From the NCBI GenBank assembly GCA_963706425.1, contig CAVPMN010000020.1, forward strand, positions 2,147,041 through 2,211,040: 64,000 nt of DNA, read 5' to 3'. Both the position numbers and the translations under genes were made by a program. Below, in pieces: positions 8,583 through 18,053 of the stretch (positions are counted from its first letter, which is position 1; each line of letters opens with the position of its first letter). Origin of the DNA: CAVPMN01 sp963706425. GTDB taxonomy: Bacteria > Actinomycetota > Acidimicrobiia > Acidimicrobiales > Acidimicrobilacustridaceae. The notes under the pieces were generated by a model. That model saw nothing but the letters and a program-made list of their open reading frames with translations. It ran no database searches and was not told the origin of the DNA.

Positions 8583-10009
8583 ATGACCGACATCGACCCC
8601 TTCTCCCCAGCAGTCGACCTGGCCGCGGCGGTGCGGCGGCGAGACGTCAGCCCGGTCGAGCTGGCCGAGCTCTACCTGCACCGGATCGATGCCCTCGATC
8701 CGCAGCTCAATGCGTTCTGCCATCGAGCCGACGACGATGTGCTGGCCGCGGCCAAGCAGGCCGAGCGGCGGGTGGTCGACGAGCCGGTCGAGTCGTTGCC
8801 GCCGTTCCTCGGCGTCCCGTTGCCGATCAAAGACCTCAACCGGGTGGCCGGCTGGCCCACCACCTACGGCTCTCGGTCTGCGCCCGCCGGGCCCAGCTCA
8901 CACTCCGATCCTGTGGTCGAGCGCTTCGTCGCCTCCGGCTTCGTGCTTCTCGGCATGACCAACTCTCCCGAGTTCGGGACGATCCCGTGCACCGAGAGCC
9001 TGGCCCATGGCTTCACCCGCAATCCCTGGAATCCCGATCACACGCCGGGAGGTTCGAGCGGGGGAGCGGCGTGCGGCCGTCGCGTCGGGCATGGCGCCGA
9101 TCGCCCATGCCAGCGACGGCGGTGGCTCGATTCGGATCCCGTCATCGTGCTGCGGGTTGGTGGGCCTCAAGCCGAGCCGCAACCGCGTGCCGAACGGTCC
9201 CAACGAGACCGAGGGCTTCACCACCGACGGCGTGGTCACCCGCACGGTGGCCGACACTGCGGCCGTGCTCGACATCATCGGTCGGCCCGATCCCCTCAGC
9301 TGGTACAACGCGCCACCGCCGGCCGAGCCGTGGTCGACGCTCGCCGCCGCGGCGCCGGCTCGGGTGCGGGTGCTGGTGATGACCGAGTCGCCCGTGCCGA
9401 TGCCCGTCGACGACGAGTGCATCACCGCCGTCGAACGGGCCGCGCGAGGCCCTGGCCGGGTTGGGCCACGAGATCGTCGAGGTCCCACTCGAGATGCCTC
9501 CCGCCGACGAGTTCGTCGAGTGCTTCAGCGCCATCTGGGACGCCGCCAGCGCGGGGGTCCCGATCACCGACGAAGCGTTGGTCGAACCGCTCAACGCCGC
9601 GCTGCGCAAGCTGGCCCGCGAACGCGACTCGATCACCTACTCCGAGATCGTGATGCGCACCCAGGAGATGTCGCGCCTGTTCGCCGGCAACTGGGGTCGG
9701 GATTTCGACGTGTTGCTCACGCCCACCATGGCTGTGGAGCCGCCGCGGTGCGGTTCGATCTGGGAGGGCGCCGACGACGATCCGATGATGGCGTTCTTCA
9801 ACAGCTTCCCCATGGGCGTGTTCACCTCGCTGTTCAACGTCACCGGGCAGCCCGCGCTGTCGCTTCCCGTCCACCTGAGCCCCAGCGGGCTCCCGGTCGG
9901 CGTGCAGCTGGCGGGGGCACCGTGGGCCGATGCACTGCTGCTGCAGCTCGGCAATCAGCTCGAGCCGATCTTCGGCTGGGCCGACCGCCACCCGACCTCG
10001 GCTGGCTGA
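8583..10009 (+). CDS. Amidase, amidase-signature family (two frame breaks)
   Basis: Amide hydrolase of the Ser-cisSer-Lys type. The catalytic lysine lies in LPIKDLN near residue 83, the signature GGSSGGAA near 160, and the cis-serine/nucleophile region in ASDGGGSIRIP. The coding sequence changes frame near 9075 (inside GGSSGGAA...VASGMAP) and again near 9440 (before EALAGLGHEI), each time as if one base had been inserted. Rejoined, it gives about 474 residues, normal for the family. The substrate is unknown; the neighbouring epoxide-hydrolase-like gene hints at catabolism of organic amides. Confidence 0.85.
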
Positions 10010-10018
10010 GCCGACCCG

Positions 10019-11164
10019 TCACTCGATCGCGGCGAGCACCTGCTTGCCGATCTCGTTCACGAGGTTGCCCTGCGCGCCGATGTCGGCGCCGGGTTGGCCT
10101 GCCCGCGTGACCACGATGCCTTCGTCGGGCAGCACGAGCACGATCTGGTTGCCGAGCCCGATCGCGGCGTAGGCGTTCTCGGGCAGATCGGGCCAGATGG
10201 GCCCGCTGGCGCCGACGTCGCGACCGGGCAGCTCGACCGGGCCGGGCCGGTTGAGCCACCACAGGTAGCCGTAGGCGTTGTTGATCTCGGTGCTCGGCGT
10301 GGTGGCCTCGGCCACCCACTCCTCGGACACGACCTGCTCGTCGTTCCACCGGCCACCGGCCAGGAACAACAGGCCGAAACGGGCCAGGTCCTGGCAGGTC
10401 GTGTCGGCCCCCATGAACGTGAGGGGATTGCCGCTCGGGTCACGTCGCAGATCGACCTCCATGCCGATCGGCTCGAACAGCTTCTCCTGCGCGTACTCGC
10501 CCTCGTCACGACCAGTCGCCCGCTCGACCACCGCTTCGAGCGTCTGGATGGCGCTGTTGTTGTACTCCCACTCGGTGCCCGGCTCGAACTGCTGGTCGAG
10601 GCCGATGGCGAAGGCGGTGGAGTCTGCCGACGACGGCATCTCGCGGTAGTCGGTCTGGAAGCTCCAGAAGCGGCCCGAGTCGTTGGAGAGGAGGTTGCGG
10701 ATGGTGACCGATTCGCTCGGCGTGCCCTTCCACTCGGTGATGAAGTCGGAAGCCGGCTGGTCGATGTCGAGGTGTCCTTCCTCCTCGGCGATGCCGACGA
10801 CCGTGCTCGACATCGACTTGGTGGCCGAGAACATCTCCTGGGTCGAGCTCGGGTCGGTGTCGTTCCAGTAGGACTCGGCGACCAGGCGACCGTCGCGCAC
10901 CACGGTCATGCAGTTGCTGCCCCGCTCACCGAGGAACGTCTCGAGCCCGTCGAGCGCGGCCTCGTCGAGCCCGGCCTCGGCGGCGGTGACGGTGTCCCAC
11001 TCGGCACCTGGGAAGACCAGATCGTCGGCCACCGTCGTGGTGGTGGACGCTTCGGTCGATGCCGGCTGCGAGTCGGCTTCGGTCGACGATTCCGAGCAGG
11101 CGGCGAGCAACAGCACGGCGGCGGCGACCGCACCGACCGAGCGGCGCGCGCTGCGGCCGGTCAT
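10019..11164 (-). CDS. Lipoprotein serine hydrolase (class C beta-lactamase fold)
   Basis: 381 residues with a lipoprotein signal peptide ending in LLAAC at about residue 23, so it should be anchored outside the membrane. The catalytic S-x-x-K (SATK) falls in MFSATKSM and the Y-x-N motif in WEYNNSA, as in class C beta-lactamases, DD-peptidases and esterase relatives. Precise activity cannot be told; a housekeeping esterase or peptidase is as likely as resistance. Its ATG overlaps the stop of the preceding minus-strand gene by four bases. Confidence 0.86.
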   Translation of the reverse strand: MTGRSARRSVGAVAAAVLLLAACSESSTEADSQPASTEASTTTTVADDLVFPGAEWDTVTAAEAGLDEAALDGLETFLGERGSNCMTVVRDGRLVAESYWNDTDPSSTQEMFSATKSMSSTVVGIAEEEGHLDIDQPASDFITEWKGTPSESVTIRNLLSNDSGRFWSFQTDYREMPSSADSTAFAIGLDQQFEPGTEWEYNNSAIQTLEAVVERATGRDEGEYAQEKLFEPIGMEVDLRRDPSGNPLTFMGADTTCQDLARFGLLFLAGGRWNDEQVVSEEWVAEATTPSTEINNAYGYLWWLNRPGPVELPGRDVGASGPIWPDLPENAYAAIGLGNQIVLVLPDEGIVVTRAGQPGADIGAQGNLVNEIGKQVLAAIE

Positions 11165-11643
11165 GCGGGCCGGGTGACGTTGCGATCGGGATTCGCCGGG
11201 GGCAGGTTGAACCCGGGGCCGGGCCTCCAGCCGCTGGCGGCGAGATCCTCGAGCACGTGCGTCATGTTGAGCAGGTCCTCTTCGTAGGAGAACTTGCCAT
11301 CACCGGCGTAGATCAACGTGGAGTAGCCCGACTGCGAGTAGACGGTGCCGTCCGGACGGGCGCCGGGGAGGATCTGGGTCCACTTGATCACCACGTTGTC
11401 GCCGTCGATCGCGGTGTACTCGATGGGGAACGTCCAGTCCTCGAGGCCCACCATGCTCTCGTGGAGGAACGTGCGGATCTCGTCGATGCCCTCGATGCGA
11501 CCCCACGCCGGATCGATGTAGATGGCGTCGTCGGTGAACAGCTCAGCCAGGGCGGTCCACGTCGCTTCGCCTCGGCCGATGCGCTCGCGCAACTCGACGT
11601 AGCGCGCCACCACTGCTTCCACCTCGTCGCGCGGATGCGCCAT
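11161..11643 (-). CDS. SnoaL-like (NTF2-fold) protein
   Basis: 160 residues with the NTF2/SnoaL pattern: an N-terminal helix pair, then FTDDAIYIDPAWG and a strand-rich body. Proteins of this fold act as small hydrolases, isomerases or binding proteins. No catalytic set can be named. Translationally coupled (TCATG overlap) to the downstream lipoprotein hydrolase, which suggests a shared substrate or pathway. Confidence 0.8.
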   Translation of the reverse strand: MAHPRDEVEAVVARYVELRERIGRGEATWTALAELFTDDAIYIDPAWGRIEGIDEIRTFLHESMVGLEDWTFPIEYTAIDGDNVVIKWTQILPGARPDGTVYSQSGYSTLIYAGDGKFSYEEDLLNMTHVLEDLAASGWRPGPGFNLPPANPDRNVTRPA

Positions 11644-11683
11644 GGTTCGAACTCGCTTTCCTCAGACCGCCGGCGTCAGCCGG

Positions 11684-12685
11684 TCAGGGTCGTTCCTTGG
11701 GGGTGAACTCGGCGGTGATGGCCGGGTCGTCGATCACGACCGGCCCCACGATGTCATCGATTCGCCGCAGCACGTCGTCGTCGAGCACCACGCCGGAGGC
11801 CTTTACGTTGTCGTGCACCTGCTCGGGCCGGGAGGCACCGACGATGGCCGAGGCCACGTTGTCGTTGGCCAACACCCAGGCCACCGCCAGCTGGGCCATG
11901 GTCACCCCACAGTCGTCGGCGATCGGGCGCAGCTGCTGCACCCGCTCGAGCACGTCGTCGCGCAGGAACCGCTTCACGAAGCCTCCGCCCTGCTCGTCGG
12001 TGGCCCGCGAGTCGGCGGGCGGCGGCTCACCCGGCAGGTACTTTCCCGTGAGCACACCCTGGGCGATGGGCGACCAGACGATCTGGCTGACGCCGAGCTC
12101 GCGGCACGTGGGCACCACTTCGCCGTCGATCACCCGCCAGAGCATCGAGTACTGCGGCTGGTTGGAGACCAGTTGCACGCCCAGCTGCACCGCCAGCTCG
12201 TGGCCGGCGCGGATCTGGTCGGCCGTCCACTCGGACACCCCGATGTAGAGGGCCTTGCCGGCCCGCACGATGTCGGCGAACGCCTGCATCGTCTCTTCGA
12301 GCGGCGTCTGGTGGTCGTAGCGGTGAGCCTGGTAGAGGTCGACGTAGTCGGTGCCCAGCCGGCGCAGCGAGCCGTCGATCGACTCCATCATGTGCTTGCG
12401 CGACAGGCCCCGGTCGTTGGGGCCCGAGCCCGTCGGCCAGAACACCTTGGTGAAGATCTCGAGACTCTCCCGTCGCTCCCCCGCCAGGGCGTCGCCGAGG
12501 ACCTTCTCGGCCCGGGTGCCCGCGTAGACATCGGCCGTGTCGAACGTGGTGATGCCCGATTCGAGGGCGGCCCGCACACAGGCGTGGGCGGCGTCGTCTT
12601 CGATCTGGCTGCCGTGGGTGATCCAGTTGCCATAGGAGATCTCGCTGATCTTCAGGCCACTGTTGCCGAGGAAGCGGTGCTGCAT
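11684..12685 (-). CDS. Aldo/keto reductase, K+ channel beta-subunit-like
   Basis: 333-residue TIM-barrel oxidoreductase using NADPH. The catalytic set is visible as FDTADVYAG (Asp, Tyr), FTKVFWP (Lys) and YQAHRYD (His); the cofactor-binding C-terminus shows IVGASRPEQVHDN. The N-terminal pattern MQHRFLGNSGLKISEISYGNW is typical of the AKR6/YghZ type. Its start is 61 bp from a divergently transcribed lipoprotein gene, so the two share a control region. Confidence 0.9.
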   Translation of the reverse strand: MQHRFLGNSGLKISEISYGNWITHGSQIEDDAAHACVRAALESGITTFDTADVYAGTRAEKVLGDALAGERRESLEIFTKVFWPTGSGPNDRGLSRKHMMESIDGSLRRLGTDYVDLYQAHRYDHQTPLEETMQAFADIVRAGKALYIGVSEWTADQIRAGHELAVQLGVQLVSNQPQYSMLWRVIDGEVVPTCRELGVSQIVWSPIAQGVLTGKYLPGEPPPADSRATDEQGGGFVKRFLRDDVLERVQQLRPIADDCGVTMAQLAVAWVLANDNVASAIVGASRPEQVHDNVKASGVVLDDDVLRRIDDIVGPVVIDDPAITAEFTPKERP

Positions 12686-12746
12686 CCCGTCACCCTACGG
12701 CTCCTGAGCCGATGGACGGCGGGTCGGCCCGTTAGGGTCTGCGCCC

Positions 12747-13922
12747 ATGCGCTCACCGTCGCGGCTCGTCTTGTCCATCGTCGCGTTGCCGATCCTGGTT
12801 GCCGGCCTGCTCGGCGCCTGTTCCTCCGACGACTCGTCCACCGACACCGCTGCGGCCACCACCACGGTGGCGCCCATCCCTTCGGGCCCGCCCCCCTACG
12901 AGGCGGGTCCCTACCAGGTCGGTCGGCGCACGATCACGGTGACCGACCCGGCGCGTGACGGCCGTGAGCTCACGGTCGACGTGTGGTATCCCGCCGACGA
13001 GACGGCCGCGGCGGCGGCGCCGAAGTCGGTCTACACGTTCATCCCCGGTGTGGAGTTCGCATCGGACGTGGCGGCGGCCGATGTGCCGATCGACGGGTCG
13101 GGTCCGTTCCCGTTCGTCGTCTACTCACACGGCAGCGGGGGCATCCGCTATCAGTTCTCGTCGTTCACCGAGCTGCTGGCCAGCCACGGCTTCGTGGTGG
13201 CGTCGCCCGATCACGCGGGCAACACCGCGTTCGACTCGTTCCTCGGCACGTCGGCATCGAGCGACGAGAACCAGGTGAATCGACCCACCGACGTGGCGTT
13301 CCTCATCTCGGAGTTCCTGGCTGGAGAGAGCGCCGAGACCGCTCCGTTCGCCGGCGCCCTCGACGCGGACCGCATCGGGGTCGTGGGCCACTCCGCCGGC
13401 GGGTTCACCGCCCTGGCCTCTGCGAGCGGCCACGCAGGCGTGCCGCCCGACGCCCGGGTGCGGGCGATCATCGGCATGGCGCCCTACTCCCGTCCGCTGT
13501 CCGACGAGGAACTGCAGTCGATCGACGTGCCGTCGATGCTGTTGAGCGGCACCAAGGACACCACCACACCCATCGCGCAGGACACCGAGCGACCGTGGGA
13601 GCTCATCAGCGGACGGCCGCTCTACCGGGTCGACCTGGTCGACGGTGGCCACCAGTCGTTCGCCGACGTGTGCGCCTACCAGGAGCTCGCCGCGGAGTTG
13701 CCTGATGCGCCGGCACCGTTGGTCGAGGCCATCGACGCCTTCGCCGAAGAAGGCTGCACACCCGAGCTGCTCGACATCGAGGTCGCCCACCGCGACATCG
13801 CCACGTTCAGCATCCCGTTCCTGCTCGAGTTCGTCGCCGGCGACGATTCGATGGCGGGCTACCTCAGCCCGGCGTTTGCCGACACCCTTCCCGAAGTCGA
13901 GTTCCAGGTGAAAGAGAGCTGA
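12747..13922 (+). CDS. Lipoprotein alpha/beta hydrolase (PAF-acetylhydrolase/dienelactone-hydrolase-like)
   Basis: 391 residues. A signal peptide ends with the lipobox GLLGAC near residue 25, followed by a Thr/Ser-rich linker. The hydrolase body carries an oxyanion HG motif in YSHGSGG, the nucleophile elbow GHSAGG near residue 215 and an acid/histidine pair near SGTKDTTTP and DGGHQSF. This arrangement fits platelet-activating-factor acetylhydrolase and polyester-hydrolase relatives. It acts at the outer face of the membrane; the substrate is unknown. Confidence 0.86.
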   Translation: MRSPSRLVLSIVALPILVAGLLGACSSDDSSTDTAAATTTVAPIPSGPPPYEAGPYQVGRRTITVTDPARDGRELTVDVWYPADETAAAAAPKSVYTFIPGVEFASDVAAADVPIDGSGPFPFVVYSHGSGGIRYQFSSFTELLASHGFVVASPDHAGNTAFDSFLGTSASSDENQVNRPTDVAFLISEFLAGESAETAPFAGALDADRIGVVGHSAGGFTALASASGHAGVPPDARVRAIIGMAPYSRPLSDEELQSIDVPSMLLSGTKDTTTPIAQDTERPWELISGRPLYRVDLVDGGHQSFADVCAYQELAAELPDAPAPLVEAIDAFAEEGCTPELLDIEVAHRDIATFSIPFLLEFVAGDDSMAGYLSPAFADTLPEVEFQVKES

Positions 13923-13937
13923 TGGCGCCTCGTCGCG

Positions 13938-14822
13938 TCAGCTGTTGATCTCGGCCAAGACCTCGAGCGTGCGGGTGCGGTCGAGGAACAGCGACGCGAC
14001 GAACTCGGTGGCCCCGGCCTGATAGATGCGCTCGATGCCGGAGCGCACGGTCGCCGCGTCGCCCACGATGGCCACGTCGGCCGGCCCGCTCGCGCCTTCC
14101 CGGTCGAGCATGGCCTTGTAGGACGGGAGGTGCCCGTAGACCTGGAAGAGGTTGGCGGCCTTCTCCCGGGCATCGTCGGGATCGTCGGTCACCGCGACGG
14201 GCAGGGCGACGACGATGCGCGGCGCGGGGCGGCCGGCCTCGGAGGCCGCCTTTGTGATGGTGGGGGCCACGTGCGAAGCGAGCGTGGCCGGGCCGGTCAT
14301 CCAGGTCACCGTGCCATCGGCTAGCCGGCCGGTGACCGCCAGCATCTGCGACCCGAGGGCGGCCACCACGACAGGCACGGGGTCGGACGCGATGGCGAGG
14401 CCCACCTTGCCCGTGAGCGTCTCGCCCTCGAAGTCGACTGGGTCGCCGTGCACCAACGGCATGAGGATCGAGAGGTACTCCCGCAGATGACGCACGGGCT
14501 TGTCCCACGAGAACCCGAGCATGCCCTCCATCAGCAGCTGGTGCGACAGGCCGATCCCCAGCGTGAGACGACCGCCGCTGACCTGCTGCACCGTGCGGGC
14601 CTGGGCGGCCAGCATCATCGGGTGTCGCGGGTAGGTGGGGATCACCGAGGTGCCGAGGGCGATGTCGGGCACCTCGGCGGCGGCCACCGCCAGAGCGGTG
14701 AGAGCATCGGGGCCGAAGACCTGAGGGGCCCAGACCGAGCCGAACCCTCCGGCTCGCACCCGCCGGATCTGCTCGGTCAGGGTCTCGACATCCTGACCGT
14801 CGACGAAGATCCCGATCTGCAT
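13938..14822 (-). CDS. LLM-class flavin/F420-dependent oxidoreductase
   Basis: 294 residues from the ATG at 14822 (an upstream in-frame ATG at 14867 adds 15 arginine-rich residues and is less likely). The luciferase-like TIM barrel starts MQIGIFVDG and has ALGTSVIPTYPRHP, GGRLTLGIGLSHQ and the cofactor-binding WAPQVFG segment typical of F420-using members such as the methylene-H4MPT reductase-like group in actinobacteria. The substrate cannot be predicted. Confidence 0.86.
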   Translation of the reverse strand: MQIGIFVDGQDVETLTEQIRRVRAGGFGSVWAPQVFGPDALTALAVAAAEVPDIALGTSVIPTYPRHPMMLAAQARTVQQVSGGRLTLGIGLSHQLLMEGMLGFSWDKPVRHLREYLSILMPLVHGDPVDFEGETLTGKVGLAIASDPVPVVVAALGSQMLAVTGRLADGTVTWMTGPATLASHVAPTITKAASEAGRPAPRIVVALPVAVTDDPDDAREKAANLFQVYGHLPSYKAMLDREGASGPADVAIVGDAATVRSGIERIYQAGATEFVASLFLDRTRTLEVLAEINS

Positions 14823-14931
14823 GCGCAGGCTCCCCCGTTCGCGTGACGCGCGCAGGCTACCGGCCACCGCCCTCGACGCGGCCGGGGAGATGACCCAACC
14901 TCCCCGGCAGGCGACCTAGCCTCGCCCTCGC

Positions 14932-17356
14932 TTGGACGTCTCCGTGGCGCCCGCCACCGAACCCGCACGGCCGCACCTCGGCCAGAGGACCCGTCGTTGG
15001 GGAACCAGCGTGTTTCGCCTCGCGCCGGACGAGCCGCGCCGACGGCCGCGCCAGCGATGTCGTCCGGGTGCTCCTCGCCGCGTTGGGTGTCGCAGTGGCG
15101 GCGCTGTTGGCCCGCAACACCGAGACGATCGAGCAGAACGTCTACCGCCTGCTCGCCGAGCTGCCGGCCGCGCTCGCTCCTGTGTTCGACGCGTTGTACC
15201 TGTTGGGCTCGTTCGGCGTCATCGCGATCGTCGCCGTTCTCGCGCTGGCGTTCCGCCGAGTGCGGCTGGCCGCCGAGCTGACGACTGCTGCGGTCGCGTC
15301 GTGGATGCTCGGGCTGGCCCTCAGCTGGGCTGCCGACGCCGATGCCGCCCGGGAGGCGATCTTCGGCAGCGACTCGTCACCGGGGTTCCCGGTCGTGCGC
15401 GTGGCCGCCGCAGTAGCCATGGTGTCGACTGCATCGCCCTACCTCGCCCGCCCGATGCGACGGTTCGCCCATCTGTTCCTCGTGATGGGCGCGGTCGGAG
15501 CGGTGGCCAGCGAGGAGGGTCTGCCGCTCGACGTGCTGGCGGCGTTCGTCCTCGGCTGGGGCACGGCTGCAGCAGTACATCTCGTGTTCGGCTCGGCGGC
15601 CGGCACGCCGACGCTCGGCGATGTGGCCGAGAGCCTGGCGTCGCTCGGGGTGCAAGCGTCCGACATCGAGATGGCTGAGCACCAGTCGTGGGGCTCGACG
15701 ACGTTCACGGCTCGTTCGTCGGTAGGCGATCCGCTGGCGGTGACGGTCTACGGGCGCGACGCGGCCGACGCCCAGTTCGCGGCCAGGTTGTGGCGGTTCG
15801 TCTGGTATCGGGATTCCGGCGTGAGCCTGACCGTCACCCGCCAGCAACAGGTGGAGCACGAGGCCTACGTCACCCTGCTGGCCCGGCGCGACGGCTCGGC
15901 CGTGCCCGACGTGGTCGTCGCCGGTCTGGCCGGCTCCGACGACGCCGTCATCGTCACCGTGGTGCCGGCCGGCACGCCGCTCGCCGATGTCGATCCCGCC
16001 ACGGTCGACGACGAGCTGCTGGCCGCCGTGTGGCGCGAGCTGGCGATCCTCCATGGTGCCGGCATCGCGCATGGTGCGTTCAACAGCGCGAACGTCGTGG
16101 TCGACGGCGGTCGGGTCTCGCTGCGCGGGCTCGAGAGCGCGTCGAGCTCCGCTGCGGCCGAGCAGCAACAGCTCGATGTGGTCGAGTTGCTCGTCAGTAC
16201 CGCGCTCGTCGTCGGCGTCGACCGGGCGCTGCTGGCCGCCGTGACCGCCGTTGGACCACAGGCGGTGGCCGACGTGTTGCCGGTGCTCCAGCCGTCCGCG
16301 CTGAGCCGTCCGACCCGCAAGGCCGTCCATGGCCACAAGGCGGTCCTCGGCGAGCTGCGCACGCGGGGGGCCGAGGTCACCGGCACCGAGGAGCCGCAAC
16401 TCGAGGAGCTCCGGCGGGTCAGCCCAGCCACCATCGCCATGATCGCCGGTGCGGGGCTCGGGGTGTTCATCCTGCTGGGCCAGCTCAGCGGGGTCGACGA
16501 CATCTGGGCCACGCTCCAGACGGCTGATCTCGGCTGGGTCCTGGCAGCCCTGCTCGTGTCGCAGCTCACCAACGTCACCGGCGCCATCGCGGTCTCCGGA
16601 TCGGTGAGGAGGCCGCTGCCCTTCGGCCCCCTGATCGGCTTGCAGCTGGCGCAGAACTTCACCGGCCTCATCGGGGGCACCGTCGCCAACACCGCCCTCA
16701 TCATCCGGTTCTTCCAGAAGCGAGGTCTGGCGGCGTCGGTGGCGGTGAGCTCGGGAGTCCTCGTCAGCCTGGCCGGGGTGGTTGCCCAGGTGGTGCTCGT
16801 GGTGGTCTGCCTCATCGTCGCCGGCCCCGAGATCGATCTGCCTTCCACGACGGGCTCTGGAGGCGACGGCGTGCCGCACTGGGTGCTGGTGGCGATCCTG
16901 GCCGTCGGGCTGGTGGTGGGTCTCGTGGTGTTGATGCCCCGGGTGCGCCGTCGCATCGTCGGCAAGCTCAAGCCGCAGGTCGAGGCCATGCGCGAGAACC
17001 TGCGCGGCGTGGCGTCCGAGCCGGGCAAGGTGGTGCGCCTCATCGGCGGCCAGGCCGGCACCCAACTCGTGTTCGCCATCACCCTCGGTTGTTCGGTCGA
17101 GGCCTACGGCGCGAGCCTGTCGCTGGCGGTGCTCGTGTTGGTCAACAGCTTCGCCTCGCTCATCGGAGGCCTCGCTCCCGTGCCGGGAGGCATGGGTGTC
17201 ATGGAGGCCGGCCTGGTGGCTGGTCTCACCGCGGCGGGCCTGCCCACCGACATCGCGGTGGCTGCCGCCATCACCCACCGGCTGATCACCGCCTACCTAC
17301 CGCCGATCTGGGGTTGGTTCAGCCTGAACTGGATGCGCAAGCACGACTACCTCTGA
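14932..17356 (+). CDS. Large membrane protein: PAP2-like, pseudokinase and MprF-type flippase domains
   Basis: About 800 residues. From 15068 on the frame is clean: an N-terminal multi-helix membrane part (about 150 residues), a soluble segment with kinase-like features (EHEAYVTLLAR, ILHGAGIAHGAFNSANVVV, in which the usual catalytic aspartate is replaced), and a C-terminal eight-helix region of the lysylphosphatidylglycerol-synthase/UPF0104 flippase type ending LPPIWGWFSLNWMRKHDYL. The likely true N-terminus is the TTG at 14932 in another frame; a one-base insertion near 15045 would join VFRLAPDEPRRR to SDVVRVLLAA. Related fused proteins occur in mycobacteria and are thought to move lipids or lipid-linked products. 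Confidence 0.8.
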
Positions 17357-17958
17357 GCGATGCGCTCGGCCAGCTCGTCGGTGAGCGCCTGCAGCTCGTC
17401 GACCATCGCCGCCGCGGGATGTCCGGCGAGCCGGGGCCCGATGCGCTCGACCACCTGTCGGTAGTACCACAGCTGATCGTCGGCCCGACCGGTGGTGAAC
17501 CGGCTCCAGATCTGGTCACCGAGGGCGCGGTGGTCGGCCAGCAGCGTGCGGGCGTTGTGCAGCTTGTCGGCCGCCACCACCACGAGCACCCGCTCCGGTT
17601 CGTCGGCGAGGCGGTCGAGGTAGCCCTGCTTGCGTTCGAGCCAGGGCTCCTTGTGAGCCGGGTCGGCCACGAGCGTGTCAGAGCACGCCTCGACCACCGA
17701 CGCCACACCCGAGCCCCACCGCCGGCTGATCTCGTCGAGCTGCGCCCGGCCCCCGTGGTCCTCGGCGGCGTCGTGGAGCAGGGCGGCGATGGCCAGATCC
17801 TCGTCGCCGCCGTGCTCGATCACCAGGGAGCTGACCGCGAGGAGGTGCGCCAGGTAGGGGACGCCCGTGCCTTTGCGCACGTCGCCGGCATGCAGCTGCC
17901 GGGCATGGTCGAAGGCGTCGGTGTACCGCGGGGTGAGGGTGAAGGCGGGTTCGGTCAT
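17347..17958 (-). CDS. Single-domain HD hydrolase, alarmone-hydrolase-like
   Basis: 203 residues forming one HD domain. Key parts line up with the hydrolase half of Rel/SpoT and MESH1: RKGTGVPYLAHLLAV near residue 28 (arginine plus metal histidine), ALLHDAAED near 59 (HD pair then ED), and AADKLHNAR near 130. The synthetase, TGS and ACT domains are absent, so it would be a small alarmone hydrolase if active on (p)ppGpp. Its end overlaps the flippase gene's end by 10 bp on the opposite strand. Confidence 0.75.
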   Translation of the reverse strand: MTEPAFTLTPRYTDAFDHARQLHAGDVRKGTGVPYLAHLLAVSSLVIEHGGDEDLAIAALLHDAAEDHGGRAQLDEISRRWGSGVASVVEACSDTLVADPAHKEPWLERKQGYLDRLADEPERVLVVVAADKLHNARTLLADHRALGDQIWSRFTTGRADDQLWYYRQVVERIGPRLAGHPAAAMVDELQALTDELAERIAQR

Positions 17959-18053
17959 GAGGAAGGGCCCCGGCGGGTTCAGGAACGGCCGGCTCGGGTC
18001 CGATAGAACATACGACGTCGCTCGGTCATCCGAGCCCGACCACCCCTCAACTC

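Noticed and set aside
15377..17278. Long minus-strand reading frame of 633 codons across the flippase gene
   Set aside because: It mirrors the plus-strand codons of a gene with clear membrane helices; its translation is Gly/Arg/His-rich with no domain. Antisense shadow of GC-rich coding DNA.
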